Positions 9,076-18,140 of a stretch of 64,000 bases of DNA are shown in pieces. The stretch covers positions 2,046,001 through 2,110,000 of the forward strand of contig NZ_QTUA01000001.1 in the NCBI RefSeq assembly GCF_003386865.1, read 5' to 3'. Numbering within the stretch: the first letter of the stretch is position 1; each line of letters begins with the position of its first letter. A program made the position numbers and the translations under genes. The notes under the pieces are model-generated. The model was not told the origin of the DNA. It did not search any database and saw nothing but the letters and a program-made list of their open reading frames with translations. This DNA comes from Calidifontibacter indicus. GTDB taxonomy: Bacteria; Actinomycetota; Actinomycetes; Actinomycetales; Dermatophilaceae.

Positions 9076-9213
9076 CGGCCCGCTCCTGCAAACTTCCGGT
9101 GGGTGGGTATCGTCGCCGGCGTGATCACGACGGTGCTGTGGGACTGCGACGGGGTGCTTCAGCACTCGCCTCATGACTGGGCCGAGGCCCTCGAACGCAT
9201 CGGCGGTGGGCCG
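9076..9213 (+). repeat. Right copy of the direct repeat, start of the intact HAD gene
   Basis: This 138-bp copy matches 8075-8222 without the 10-bp internal duplication. It carries the remaining right arm of the terminator hairpin, the TATCGT promoter element and the functional start of the HAD gene. Because it leads into the complete gene, it is the functional copy. The two copies differ at several positions, so the duplication is not recent. Confidence 0.9.
9108..9113 (+). promoter_or_regulatory. Candidate -10 element for a leaderless HAD transcript
   Basis: TATCGT ends seven bases before the GTG start at 9121. No Shine-Dalgarno sequence precedes the start. A TANNNT hexamer at this distance is the usual layout of leaderless actinobacterial genes. 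The same element is kept in the left repeat copy at 8107-8112. Confidence 0.5.
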
Positions 9214-9714
9214 CAGTTCGCGACGGCGCTGTTCGAGGCGGAGAAGACGGCATTGCGTGGTGAGCGGTCGCTGCGCGATGTGGTCGACGAACTGCTGCAG
9301 CAGCGTCCGACGGGTGCTTCCACCCAGGACGTGCTCGCTCTGTGGGCGATGTTCGTCGAGGACGAGGACGCCTGGGAGGTCGTCGACGCAGTGCGCGCTG
9401 CCGGGGTGCGGTGTGTGCTCGCGACCAACCAGCAGGACGTGCGGGTGGAGATCATGCGCCACGAGCGCGGCTACGACGACCGGGTCGACGGCGCCTACTA
9501 CTCCAGCGAGGTCGGCCACATGAAGCCGTCCGCGGAGTACTTCGAGGCCGTGCTCGACGACCTCGGCATCACCCCCGAGCAGGCACTGTTCGTCGACGAC
9601 TCGGCGGCCAACATTGCCACCGCCCGAGAGCTCGGAATCGCTGTGGTGCACCACGATCCGGCGTCGGGTGCGCAGGTGTTGCGCGAGGAGATCGCCGAGT
9701 TCCTTCGTCTCTGA
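9121..9714 (+). CDS. HAD-superfamily hydrolase (subfamily IA-like)
   Basis: This 197-residue protein has the four HAD motifs. Motif I is WDCDGVL at residues 7-13 with the nucleophile Asp. Motif II is the Thr in VLATNQQ. The Lys is in GHMKPSAEYF, and motif IV is LFVDDSAANI. These support a phosphatase or dehalogenase-like enzyme with a small helical cap (residues 15-80). The substrate is unknown. The GTG at 9121 is chosen because it starts directly before motif I and has a leaderless-type promoter. Its 5' end is duplicated upstream across an inserted cassette. Confidence 0.9.
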   Translation: MITTVLWDCDGVLQHSPHDWAEALERIGGGPQFATALFEAEKTALRGERSLRDVVDELLQQRPTGASTQDVLALWAMFVEDEDAWEVVDAVRAAGVRCVLATNQQDVRVEIMRHERGYDDRVDGAYYSSEVGHMKPSAEYFEAVLDDLGITPEQALFVDDSAANIATARELGIAVVHHDPASGAQVLREEIAEFLRL

Positions 9715-9738
9715 GTGAGGCGTTGTCGGCAGCGAGGG

Positions 9739-10545
9739 TCAGGCGGGGAAGCGGGCCGAGGCGAGTTGGCGTGATTGGGCGACGAGGCGGCCGGTCGAGT
9801 CCCAGATCTCGGCGTCCTCCTCGAGCAGGTTGCCGGTGACGGTCGAGGTGCGCAGGCGCACCGCCAGCGGCCCGGGCGCGGGCACGGCTCGCACGTACCC
9901 GGTGAACTCGATCGTCGGCACCCACCCCTGCGCGCCGAGGTCGAACGCCACCGGCGGGAGCGCGTCGAGGAAGGTGAGCAGAGCGACGGGGTCGGCCTCG
10001 TGTCCGTCGGCGAATCGGATCCAGGCGCGCATCTCGCCGTCGCCGCTCGGCTGACCCATCGCCCACCCCACCGTCTCGGGGTCCATCAGCAGGTCGAAAC
10101 GCTTCAACAGGCCCGCCTGCGCGAGCGAGGGCGGTGCGTTGTCGGCCGCGATGCACTCCTCGATCGGCGCGAACACCGGCATCGGGGTCTGCTTGCGGAT
10201 CGGCTCGGCCTGGGCCGAGACGTCGCCCATCGTCACCAGCGCCCGTAGTCGTTCGGTGCCGTCCTGCGACACGACGACCTCGGCCGTCGACATCGACCGG
10301 CCGGTGCGCAACACGGTCGGCGCCACCGTCGCCGCGCCGGGAGCACCCGGCGACAGGAACACCGCGCTGAAGGTGAGCGGGTGCGGGTGGTGGTCGGCGG
10401 CGGCGTCCGAGACGGCCTTCGCCGCCAGCGACATCAGCAGACCGCCGTTGACGGCATCGCCGATCGACCAGTCGTCGGACAAGGTCGCCGAGTAGGTGCC
10501 GTCGGAGTGCGCCGTCAGGGCAGTGGCGTCGTCGAACTCGCTCAT
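9739..10545 (-). CDS. Thioesterase-family protein (double hotdog, TesB-like)
   Basis: This 268-residue protein looks like an acyl-CoA thioesterase of the two-hotdog type. The N-terminal hotdog has GDAVNGGLLMSLAAKAV and LTFSAVFLSPG, with the helix-then-strand pattern of the family. The C-terminal hotdog contains PPVAFDLGAQGWVPTIEFTG and ends with WDSTGRLVAQSRQLA, which is a very common closing motif. It acts in the cytoplasm on CoA esters of unknown chain length. It stands alone, convergent with the HAD gene with only 24 bp between the stops. Confidence 0.86.
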   Translation of the reverse strand: MSEFDDATALTAHSDGTYSATLSDDWSIGDAVNGGLLMSLAAKAVSDAAADHHPHPLTFSAVFLSPGAPGAATVAPTVLRTGRSMSTAEVVVSQDGTERLRALVTMGDVSAQAEPIRKQTPMPVFAPIEECIAADNAPPSLAQAGLLKRFDLLMDPETVGWAMGQPSGDGEMRAWIRFADGHEADPVALLTFLDALPPVAFDLGAQGWVPTIEFTGYVRAVPAPGPLAVRLRTSTVTGNLLEEDAEIWDSTGRLVAQSRQLASARFPA

Positions 10546-10697
10546 GCGCTCATCTCAGCACGTGATGCGGACGGTGGACGACCCGGGGTTTGAGGCCCCC
10601 ACGGGCGTTGGATGGACCTGCGGGAGATCCTGCTCCCGCTATGGCAACCAACTCCCGCTGACACACCAACTCGACGGAGCAAGCGGGGCCGGGCGCC

Positions 10698-11459
10698 TCA
10701 GCCGACGGCGAATCCGCGCGAGGCCCAGGCGTGCGCGGTGCGGAACCCCAACCGGTGGTACAGCCTCCGCGCGACGTCGTTGTCGGAGTACATCCCGAGG
10801 CTGGCGACACCGCTGCGCTCCAGCGCCGCCCGTGTGAGCGCAGCGGTCACAGCAGCACCGAAGCCGCGTCCGCGGGCATCGGGATGGGTGACGATGCCGG
10901 CCAGGTGCGGCGCTCCGCCACCGGTGCGGTGCATGGCGCCGGCGGCGAGGATCCGACCTTTCTCCCGGACGCCCAGCCAGAGTTCGGTGATGCCCTCACC
11001 CGGGCGCGATTCCGCCGTCGGACTCCCGATCTCGTTGAGCGCGAGCAGTTCCGCGCCGTCAGCCTCATCGTCCAGCTCGACCACCGCTGCTTCGCCGGGC
11101 TGTGCCGCGGGCTCGTCGACCGTCCACATCCAGTCCCAGTCACCGCCTCGCCCGAGGGCGAAGTGGCGCTCGGCCACCGGAAGCAGCGACTGCTCGACGG
11201 AGATGCCGTCGACCCCGTCGGCGAGCAGGTCGGCGTCGACGAGGTTGCGCAGCAACAGATCGGCGTCGTGTTCGGAACCGAAGAGGTTGAGGTGCGTGGT
11301 GCCCCGGTGGTGGCTCTTGCGCAGGAACGCGGCGCCGTCGCCGAGCACCCACACACGGGTGAGCAACTGGTCATCGCACTCCCAGCGGATGTAGGGGTCG
11401 TTACCGGTGGCCGCGAGCAGCTCCGCTCTGCCGGACAAGGTGCGAAAGCTGTCTGACAC
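10698..11459 (-). CDS. GNAT-family N-acetyltransferase
   Basis: The 253-residue protein has a C-terminal GNAT domain. The acetyl-CoA-binding loop is seen in [23 protein letters not shown], and the closing GLGMY-type strand appears as [21 protein letters not shown]. The N-terminal half ([21 protein letters not shown]) is less conserved and may set substrate choice. The GTG at 11459 is taken because relatives start there and longer extensions run into the rarA coding region. It is divergent from rarA with only 19 bp between starts, so its own promoter must lie inside rarA or be shared. The substrate is unknown. Confidence 0.85.
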   Translation of the reverse strand: MSDSFRTLSGRAELLAATGNDPYIRWECDDQLLTRVWVLGDGAAFLRKSHHRGTTHLNLFGSEHDADLLLRNLVDADLLADGVDGISVEQSLLPVAERHFALGRGGDWDWMWTVDEPAAQPGEAAVVELDDEADGAELLALNEIGSPTAESRPGEGITELWLGVREKGRILAAGAMHRTGGGAPHLAGIVTHPDARGRGFGAAVTAALTRAALERSGVASLGMYSDNDVARRLYHRLGFRTAHAWASRGFAVG

Positions 11460-11465
11460 GCGGGC

Positions 11466-11471
11466 TAGCGT
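11466..11471 (+). promoter_or_regulatory. Candidate -10 element for a leaderless rarA transcript
   Basis: TAGCGT ends seven bases before the GTG start of rarA at 11479, and there is no Shine-Dalgarno sequence. This is the leaderless layout seen also at 9108 and 51170. No good -35 box is visible. Confidence 0.45.
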
Positions 11472-11478
11472 GGCACGC

Positions 11479-12855
11479 GTGACCGACGACCTCTTCGCCG
11501 CCTCCGCCGACCTCGGCCGCGGGGCCGACGACACCCTCCCGCCGCTCGCCGTCCGGATGCGGCCGCGCAACCTCGACGAGGTGCGCGGCCAGAAGAGCGT
11601 GCTGCGCCCGGGCAGCCCGCTCCGGCGACTGATCGAAGGCGCAGGGGGAGCGGCCGGTCCGGTCTCGGCGATCCTGTGGGGTCCGCCCGGCACCGGCAAG
11701 ACCACGCTGGCCCACCTCGTCGCGAGTGCGACCAACCGGCGCTTCGTCGAACTCTCCGCGATCAACGCCGGCGTCAAGGACGTGCGGGCCGTGCTCGAGC
11801 AGGCGGTGCGCGACAAGTCGCTCTACGGTCGCGACACGGTGCTTTTCCTCGACGAGATCCACCGGTTCAGCAAGGCCCAGCAGGACGCGTTGCTGCCCGG
11901 CGTCGAGAACCGAACCATCATCCTGGTCGCGGCGACCACCGAGAATCCGTCGTTCTCGATCATCGCGCCGCTGTTGTCGCGATCGGTGACCGTCACGTTG
12001 ACCTCGCTCGACGACGACGACATCCGTGACTTGGTGACCGACGCCGTCGCCGACGAACGCGGCCTCGCCGGACGCTTCGAGTTGGACCCCGACGCGCTGG
12101 ATCACCTGGTGCGCATCGCCGGTGGCGACGCACGCCGTTCGCTCACGTCGTTGGAGGCGGCCGCCGGGGTCGCCGAAGACCGCGCCGGCACCCGCGACCC
12201 CGATCAGCACGTCACGATCAGCCTCGCCGACACCGAGCAGGCCGTCGCGACCGCCGCCGTCCGTTACGACAAGGGCGGCGACCAGCACTACGACGTCGCC
12301 TCGGCGTTCATCAAGTCGATGCGTGGCAGCGATGTCGACGCCGCATTGCACTATCTCGCCCGCATGCTCGAGGCGGGGGAAGACCCGAGGTTCATCGCCC
12401 GCCGGGTCGTGATCTCGGCGTCCGAGGAGATCGGCATGGCCGACCCCACTGCGCTGCAGACGGCCGTCGCAGCGATGCACGCTGTGGCGCAGATCGGGAT
12501 GCCGGAGGCGCGACTGGTGTTGGCACAAGCTGTGCTGCACAACTGCCTGGCTCCCAAGTCGAACGCAACCTACGCCGCCATGAACGCGGCGATCGCCGAT
12601 GTGCGCGCCGGGAAGATCGGGGTGGTGCCTACACACCTTCGGGGCACGGGGTACGCCGGGGCCAAGGCGCTTGGTCACGGGGAGGGTTATCGATACACCC
12701 ACGACGAGCCGAATGCCGTTGGGCCACAACAGTTCTTGCCCGATGTTTTGGTGGGGGAGGCGGACTACTACCACCCCAGTGATCGCGGGTGGGAAGCGAC
12801 CCTCGGAAGTCGATGGGCGAGCCTGCGCGAAACGATTCGCGGCCGAACCAAGTGA
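11479..12855 (+). CDS. rarA: Replication-associated recombination protein A (AAA+ ATPase)
   Basis: This 458-residue AAA+ ATPase of the RarA/MgsA/WRNIP1 family acts at stalled replication forks with SSB and RecA. It starts with the family's [17 protein letters not shown]. Walker A is [12 protein letters not shown], Walker B is [15 protein letters not shown], and sensor 1 is in [10 protein letters not shown]. The C-terminal tetramerisation domain contains [21 protein letters not shown] and [17 protein letters not shown]. Its length is normal. The GTG at 11479 fits a leaderless transcript. In most actinobacteria it lies near alaS, and here only the peptide transporter separates them. Confidence 0.95.
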   Translation: MTDDLFAASADLGRGADDTLPPLAVRMRPRNLDEVRGQKSVLRPGSPLRRLIEGAGGAAGPVSAILWGPPGTGKTTLAHLVASATNRRFVELSAINAGVKDVRAVLEQAVRDKSLYGRDTVLFLDEIHRFSKAQQDALLPGVENRTIILVAATTENPSFSIIAPLLSRSVTVTLTSLDDDDIRDLVTDAVADERGLAGRFELDPDALDHLVRIAGGDARRSLTSLEAAAGVAEDRAGTRDPDQHVTISLADTEQAVATAAVRYDKGGDQHYDVASAFIKSMRGSDVDAALHYLARMLEAGEDPRFIARRVVISASEEIGMADPTALQTAVAAMHAVAQIGMPEARLVLAQAVLHNCLAPKSNATYAAMNAAIADVRAGKIGVVPTHLRGTGYAGAKALGHGEGYRYTHDEPNAVGPQQFLPDVLVGEADYYHPSDRGWEATLGSRWASLRETIRGRTK

Positions 12856-13049
12856 GGTCGGACACTTGGTAACGATTGGGTGACCGTACGGCACCGAAGG
12901 GTTTAACCGTGACCTTCGTATGGCATGTTTTTCCCCGGTAAGAGACCCGTGTCACCCACTGGTCGCCAGGTGGGGGCCTGGTACACACCACGAAAGAAGG
13001 CTCGTTCACCCAACGGGCCTTACCCCGCGTCAGTTCCCACGGAGGATCG
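12856..13049 (+). promoter_or_regulatory. Leader and promoter region of the peptide ABC operon
   Basis: These 194 bp separate rarA from the first permease gene. They hold the AT-richest short stretch nearby (GTTTTTC, 12928-12934). A weak hairpin formed around CCCACTGG and CCAGGTGGG lies near 12955-12975, and a clear GGAGG is at 13041-13045. I see no convincing -35/-10 pair or riboswitch. Confidence 0.4.
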
Positions 13050-14066
13050 ATGAGCTTCAGCCCGCAACAGGTGGCCGAGACCGTCTCGGAGGTCACCGCA
13101 GCCGAGCCGACCGGCCGGCGTGGGAAGAAGGACAAGGGCACCACGGGCAAGTCCCCGGTCCAGATCGCGATGGCGCGACTGCGCAAGGACAAGATCGCAA
13201 TGATCTGCGCAGGCATCATCGTGCTGTATGTCCTGATCGCGATCTTTGCCCCCGCGCTCGCAGCGCTGGAGGGTCAGGACCCCGCGACGCAGCACCCCGA
13301 ATTGCTCGACCAGGACGGCTTCCCGATGATCGGGCAGACCGCCGAGCACTGGCTCGGCATCGAGCCGTCAATCGGACGTGACTTGTTCGCGCGATTCGTA
13401 TACGGCGCACGGCCGTCGATCATTATCGGCACCTCCGCGGCCATTGCCACCACCGTGATCGGTGTGACCGTCGGTCTGGTCGCCGGCTACTTCGGTGGCT
13501 GGATCGACAACGTGGTCTCGTGGATCATCGACTTCATCCTCTCGCTGCCGTTCCTGCTGTTCGCGATCGCGCTGGTGCCGATCATCACCTCGTGGTTCGG
13601 ATCGCCGCTGGAGATTTCCGACGACACGGTGACGAAGGTGCGCTTCGGTTCGCTGGTCTTCGTGCTCACCTTCTTCTTCTGGGCGGGCCTTGCCCGTCTG
13701 GTGCGCGGTGAGGTGATCTCGATGCGCGAGAAGGAGTTCGTGCAGGCGGCGCGGGCTTTGGGCGTGCCGACGCGGCGGCTGCTGTTCAAGGAGATGCTGC
13801 CCAACCTGGTCGGCCTCATCATCGTCTCGCTGACCCTCGCCATCCCGGCGTTCATCTCGGCCGAGGCCGGGCTGTCATACCTCGGCGTCGGGCTCAAGGA
13901 GCCGACGGCATCGTGGGGCCTGACGATCGCAGCAGCAACGAACTACTACGAGGTGCAACCGCTCTACCTGTGGGTGCCGGTCATTGCGGTGTCGCTGTTG
14001 GTGCTCGCGTTGTCGCTACTTGGCGACGCCATTGCCGACGCGTTCAACCCGAACACCCGTCGATAA
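13050..14066 (+). CDS. Peptide ABC transporter permease (DppC/OppC type)
   Basis: This 338-residue inner-membrane permease is one half of the channel of a dipeptide/oligopeptide importer. A cytoplasmic basic N-terminus is followed by a first membrane helix (IAMICAGIIVLYVLIAIFAP) and five more. The EAA loop that docks on the ATPase is REKEFVQAARALGVPTRRLLFKEML at about residues 226-250. The C-terminal signature AEAGLSYLGVGLKEPTASWG is typical of DppC/OppC. The GGAGG site precedes the ATG by a normal distance. It heads the operon, which is an unusual order because most such operons start with the binding protein. Confidence 0.93.
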   Translation: MSFSPQQVAETVSEVTAAEPTGRRGKKDKGTTGKSPVQIAMARLRKDKIAMICAGIIVLYVLIAIFAPALAALEGQDPATQHPELLDQDGFPMIGQTAEHWLGIEPSIGRDLFARFVYGARPSIIIGTSAAIATTVIGVTVGLVAGYFGGWIDNVVSWIIDFILSLPFLLFAIALVPIITSWFGSPLEISDDTVTKVRFGSLVFVLTFFFWAGLARLVRGEVISMREKEFVQAARALGVPTRRLLFKEMLPNLVGLIIVSLTLAIPAFISAEAGLSYLGVGLKEPTASWGLTIAAATNYYEVQPLYLWVPVIAVSLLVLALSLLGDAIADAFNPNTRR

Positions 14067-14145
14067 CCCAAGACTTCCGATCGCCGCCGGCGGTCGGGCG
14101 GAACCTTCCTGGTGCTGGCCGGGAAGTACACAAAGGAGAAACAAC

Positions 14146-15921
14146 ATGCGCTGGACCAAGGTCGTGGCGCTGGCTGCAGCGGGCACCCTGTCGCTCGCAG
14201 CCTGCGGTGGAGGAAGCCCCTCCGACAACAACAAGTCCAACTCAAGCTCCGGCGGCGCCGGCAGCTCGACGAGCAGCGCTCCGGCAGATGCCGCGCTCGA
14301 CCCGAACGCGAAGGGCCCGGCGCCCGAGATCTCGGGTGCGAAGAAGGGCGGCAACCTGACGATCAGCTACTCGAACGTTCCGGAGACCTTCGACCCGACC
14401 CGTGCGTTCTACCAGGACACCGGCGCGATCCTCGGTCAGCTGGTGCTGCGTAGCCTCACCACCTACCGCGTGACCGAGAAGGGTTCGCAGCTGGTTCCCG
14501 ACCTCGCCACCGACCTCGGCAAGCAGTCGTCGGACGGACTCACCTGGACCTTCACGTTGAAGGACAACATGAAGTACTCCGACGGCAGCGTCATCAAGGC
14601 TGCCGACGTGGTCTACGCGATCAAGCGTTCGTTCGCGGTCAAGGAACTGCCGGACGGCCCGAGCTACGCCCAGAGCTACCTGAAAGGTGGCGATACCTAC
14701 AAGGGCCCGTTCACCGACAAGAGTGACTTCCAGGGCGCGACCGCCAAGGACGACAAGACCGTCGAGATCCACCTCGCCAAGAAGTGGCCGACCTTCCCGT
14801 ACTACGCGGCGTTCAGCCAGGTCTCCCCGATTCCGGAGGCCAAGGACACCAAGGACAAGTACGGCGACAACCCGCTCGCCGAGGGTCCGTACATGTTCGA
14901 CAAGTACGTCAAGGGCCAGAGCCTCACCCTGAAGAAGAACCCGAACTGGGACGCTGCTTCTGACCCGGCTCGCCACCAGTACGTCGACTCGTACACCTTC
15001 AACTTCGGCACCGACGTCAAGCCGACCCAGACCGCGATCCTCGCGAGCAACGGTCCCGACGCCACGACCCTCAACTGGGACGCCTTCGACTCGACCCTGC
15101 TGTCGAAGATCAACCAGCAGAAGGACCAGACGGTCACCGGCGCCGACCCGTGTGTCTCGTACTTCAACATGGACACCCGCAAGATCCCGCTGGCCGTCCG
15201 TAAGGCCGTCGCGGTGGCTTATCCGTTCGACCAGATCCGCAAGGCAGGCGGCGTCACCACGCTGAGCTACGCCCCGGCGACGTCGTACATGGCTCCGCAG
15301 ATCCCGGGCTTCACCAAGTACGCACCGGTGAACAGCATGACCGGTCAGGGCACCGGTGACCCGGCCAAGGCCAAGCAGATGCTGAAGGACGCCGGCAAGG
15401 AGAACTTCGAGCTGTCCTGGTACTACTCGCAGGACAACCCGGAGGCCGTCAAGCAGAACGCGGCTCGTAAGGCTGGGTTCGAGGCAGCCGGCTTCAAGGT
15501 CAAGGACGTCGGCATCCCGAAGGCCGACGCCCGCAAGCACCGCGCCGAGACCGACGGCAAGGTCAACACCCTCACCGGCCCCGCCGGATGGTGCTACGAC
15601 TGGCCGAGCGGTGACGCCTGGTACCCGAACCTGTTCACCTCCGCGGTGCAGCTGACCGGTCAGAGCGTCGGCTTCCTCGGCGCCGGTTCCGACGCCGACT
15701 ACAAGTCGATCGACGCCGACATCAACCGGATCATCGCCCTCCCGGTCGAGCAGCAGGGCGCTGAGTGGACCAAGCTGGACGAGAAGCTGGCCAAGGACGT
15801 CGTTCCGGCCGTTCCCACCAGCTACGGCAAGGCGAACTACATGTTCGGCAAGCAGGTGCACAACGTGATCAACGACCCGAACCGCGGCATGCCCGACCTG
15901 GCCCAGGTGTGGGTCGGCTGA
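14146..15921 (+). CDS. Peptide ABC transporter substrate-binding lipoprotein (SBP_bac_5)
   Basis: The 591-residue protein has a lipoprotein signal with lipobox LAAC at residues 17-20, so it is anchored outside the membrane. A serine/glycine/asparagine-rich linker (residues 24-50) leads into the family 5 binding domain. That domain begins GGNLTISYSNVPETFDPT and has TWTFTLKDNMKYSDGSVIKAADVVYAIKR. It captures peptides or similar solutes for the two permeases. The ATG follows AAAGGAG at 14132-14138. A hairpin at 15955-15993 separates it from the next gene and may reduce downstream expression relative to this abundant component. Confidence 0.94.
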   Translation: MRWTKVVALAAAGTLSLAACGGGSPSDNNKSNSSSGGAGSSTSSAPADAALDPNAKGPAPEISGAKKGGNLTISYSNVPETFDPTRAFYQDTGAILGQLVLRSLTTYRVTEKGSQLVPDLATDLGKQSSDGLTWTFTLKDNMKYSDGSVIKAADVVYAIKRSFAVKELPDGPSYAQSYLKGGDTYKGPFTDKSDFQGATAKDDKTVEIHLAKKWPTFPYYAAFSQVSPIPEAKDTKDKYGDNPLAEGPYMFDKYVKGQSLTLKKNPNWDAASDPARHQYVDSYTFNFGTDVKPTQTAILASNGPDATTLNWDAFDSTLLSKINQQKDQTVTGADPCVSYFNMDTRKIPLAVRKAVAVAYPFDQIRKAGGVTTLSYAPATSYMAPQIPGFTKYAPVNSMTGQGTGDPAKAKQMLKDAGKENFELSWYYSQDNPEAVKQNAARKAGFEAAGFKVKDVGIPKADARKHRAETDGKVNTLTGPAGWCYDWPSGDAWYPNLFTSAVQLTGQSVGFLGAGSDADYKSIDADINRIIALPVEQQGAEWTKLDEKLAKDVVPAVPTSYGKANYMFGKQVHNVINDPNRGMPDLAQVWVG

Positions 15922-15954
15922 CCGTTCGTCCGTAGTCACACCTTGAAGTAGGTT

Positions 15955-15993
15955 CCGGGGTCGGGGCCGTTCGGAGAACCCGAGCGACCCCGG
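15955..15993 (+). terminator. Intra-operon hairpin after the binding-protein gene
   Basis: CCGGGGTCG (15955-15963) pairs exactly with CGACCCCGG (15985-15993) around a 21-base loop. It lies 34 bp after the lipoprotein stop and 46 bp before the next start. Such stem-loops in ABC operons often stabilise or partly terminate the upstream mRNA, which would give more binding protein than permease. Confidence 0.55.
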
Positions 15994-16038
15994 CCCCTGG
16001 GATCGTCACCTGCACCCCACCCCCGACCAGGAGACCCT

Positions 16039-17028
16039 GTGCTCGTCTACATCCTTCGTCGTCTGCTGATGACGCTGAGCGTGATGCTCGCGGCGGTGAC
16101 CTTCACCTTCGCGATCTTCTTCCTCGGCCCCAACGACCCCGCGGGCAACCTGTGCACCCGCAACTGCACACCGGCCCGCATTGCCGAGATCGAGAAGAGC
16201 ATGGGCCTCGACAAGCCGGTGCCGCAGCAGTACGCCGAGTACATGAAGGGCCTTGCCACGGGTCGCACGATCACCTCCGGCGGCTTCGAGAAGAAGTGCG
16301 ACGCACCGTGCCTCGGCTGGTCGTGGGTGCAGGACCGTCCGGTCAAGGACATGGTCTTCCAAGCGCTGCCGGTGACGCTCTCGATCGTGGTGGGTGGAAC
16401 GGTCGTCTACACCATCTTCGGCCTGCTGTTCGGGGTGGTGGCGGCCCGCAACAGAGGCAACTGGCTCGACCGGACGATCGTGGGTATCACCCAGTTCGTG
16501 CCGTCGGTGCCGTACTACATCCTCGCGCTGCTGTTCTACCTCTATTTCATGGTGCTCAACCCGATTCTTCCGCGCGCCCAGTACACCTCCCCGTTCGAGA
16601 ATCCCTGGAGCTGGTTCGTCGGTCTTATCGGGGTCTGGATGATCTACGGCCTGATCCAGGCGACCTCCTACGTGCGATACGTGCGTGCCTCGATGATCGA
16701 CAATTTGTCGGGTGACTTCGTGCGCACCGCCCGCTCCAAAGGCTTGTCCGAGCGAAAGGTGCTGATCAGCCACGCGCTGCGCGCCGCGATGGCACCGTTC
16801 ATGACCCTCGTCGGCCTCAACATCGCCGCCGACCTGTCGGGTGCCGTCTTCACCGAGCGCATCTTCAACCTCAAGGGTATGGGTGACTTGGCGATCCGGT
16901 CGTTCGACCAGCAAGACCTCCAGGTGATCAGCGGCGTCGTACTCGTCGGCGCACTGTTCGTCAGCATCGGCAACCTGGTCGTCGACCTGCTCTACGGTGT
17001 CGTCGACCCGCGCGTGAAGCTCTCCTGA
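16039..17028 (+). CDS. Peptide ABC transporter permease (DppB/OppB type)
   Basis: This 329-residue permease pairs with the one at 13050. It starts with the family's MLVYILRRLLMTLSVM membrane helix and has six predicted helices. The EAA loop is DFVRTARSKGLSERKVLISHALR at about residues 228-250. It ends with the typical DLLYGVVDPRVKLS. An outside loop with NLCTRNC and KKCDAPC has four cysteines that might form disulfides, which is less usual. The start is a GTG preceded by GGAG. The ATPase genes follow after 20 bp. Confidence 0.94.
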   Translation: MLVYILRRLLMTLSVMLAAVTFTFAIFFLGPNDPAGNLCTRNCTPARIAEIEKSMGLDKPVPQQYAEYMKGLATGRTITSGGFEKKCDAPCLGWSWVQDRPVKDMVFQALPVTLSIVVGGTVVYTIFGLLFGVVAARNRGNWLDRTIVGITQFVPSVPYYILALLFYLYFMVLNPILPRAQYTSPFENPWSWFVGLIGVWMIYGLIQATSYVRYVRASMIDNLSGDFVRTARSKGLSERKVLISHALRAAMAPFMTLVGLNIAADLSGAVFTERIFNLKGMGDLAIRSFDQQDLQVISGVVLVGALFVSIGNLVVDLLYGVVDPRVKLS

Positions 17029-17048
17029 GGACGGGGTAGGAAACAGTT

Positions 17049-18131
17049 ATGTCCACAGTTGTCGACCAACACGGCTCCCGCCGTCCGCCGATCGATCCGA
17101 ACGCCGAGACGATCCTGGAGGTCAAGGACCTCCAGGTGCAGTTCCCGACCGAGGACGGTCTGGTCAACGCCGTCAACGGCGTGAGCTACGACGTGAAACT
17201 CGGCCAGACGCTCGCCATCGTGGGCGAGTCGGGCTCGGGCAAATCGGTGTCGTCGATGGCCGTCATGGGCCTGCACGACATGAAGCGCACCCGGATGAGC
17301 GGCTCGATCCTGCTCGACGGTCAGGAACTCGTCGGGGCGTCGCAGCAGACCTTCCAGAAGATCCGCAGCAACAGCGTCGCGATGATCTTCCAGGACCCGC
17401 AGTCGTCGCTGCACCCGTTCAAGAAGATCGGTGCGCAGATCGCCGAGGCCTACCTGGTACACCACAAGGTGTCGAAGTCGGTGGCCGAGAAACGCGCCGT
17501 CGAGATGCTCGACCGGGTCGGCATCCCCAACCCGCAGCGTCGCGCCAAGCAGTATCCGCACGAGTTCTCCGGCGGTATGCGCCAGCGGGCGATGATCGCG
17601 CTCGGCCTGGTCAACGACCCCCGCCTGCTGATCGCCGACGAGCCGACCACTGCCCTCGACGTCACCGTGCAGGCGCAGATCCTCGACCTGCTCAACGACC
17701 TGCAGAAGGAGTTCGGCTCGGCGATCATCATGATCACCCACGACCTCGCGGTCGTCGCCGAGGTCTCCGACAAGGTGCTGGTCATGTACGCCGGTCGTGG
17801 CGTCGAGTACGGCACGACGCGCGAGGTGCTCGCCGACCCGCGGCATCCCTACACCTGGGGTCTGCTGTCGTCGGTGCCGTCGCTGTCGTCCGACCCGTCC
17901 GAGACACTGAACCCGGTGCGCGGCAACCCGCCGAGCCTGCTCAACCTGCCCAAGGGATGCTCGTTCAATCCGCGCTGCGACTTCGCCGAGCGGGTGCCGG
18001 GGGAGCGCTGCTTCACCGAACTGCCCGAGTTCACCGAGGTGCCGGGTGAGCCGGGACGACGCACCCGCTGCCACCTGGCCGAGCCCGCCGAGATCTTCGC
18101 GACCGAGGTCGCACCGAAGCTGGGGAAGTGA
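17049..18131 (+). CDS. Peptide ABC transporter ATP-binding protein (DppD/OppD type)
   Basis: This 360-residue ATPase powers the importer from the cytoplasmic face. Walker A is GESGSGKSVSSMAVMGL at about residues 60-68. The Q-loop is in FQDPQSSLHPF, the ABC signature is FSGGMRQR, Walker B is LLIADEPTTALDV and the switch histidine is in ITHDLAVVAE. The C-terminal oligopeptide-transporter domain has the four-cysteine pattern found in this subfamily (CSFNPRCDFAE, ERCF, TRCHLAE), known to carry an iron-sulphur cluster in DppD-like proteins. It is followed after 9 bp by the partner ATPase. Confidence 0.95.
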   Translation: MSTVVDQHGSRRPPIDPNAETILEVKDLQVQFPTEDGLVNAVNGVSYDVKLGQTLAIVGESGSGKSVSSMAVMGLHDMKRTRMSGSILLDGQELVGASQQTFQKIRSNSVAMIFQDPQSSLHPFKKIGAQIAEAYLVHHKVSKSVAEKRAVEMLDRVGIPNPQRRAKQYPHEFSGGMRQRAMIALGLVNDPRLLIADEPTTALDVTVQAQILDLLNDLQKEFGSAIIMITHDLAVVAEVSDKVLVMYAGRGVEYGTTREVLADPRHPYTWGLLSSVPSLSSDPSETLNPVRGNPPSLLNLPKGCSFNPRCDFAERVPGERCFTELPEFTEVPGEPGRRTRCHLAEPAEIFATEVAPKLGK

Positions 18132-18140
18132 CGGTTCGCC

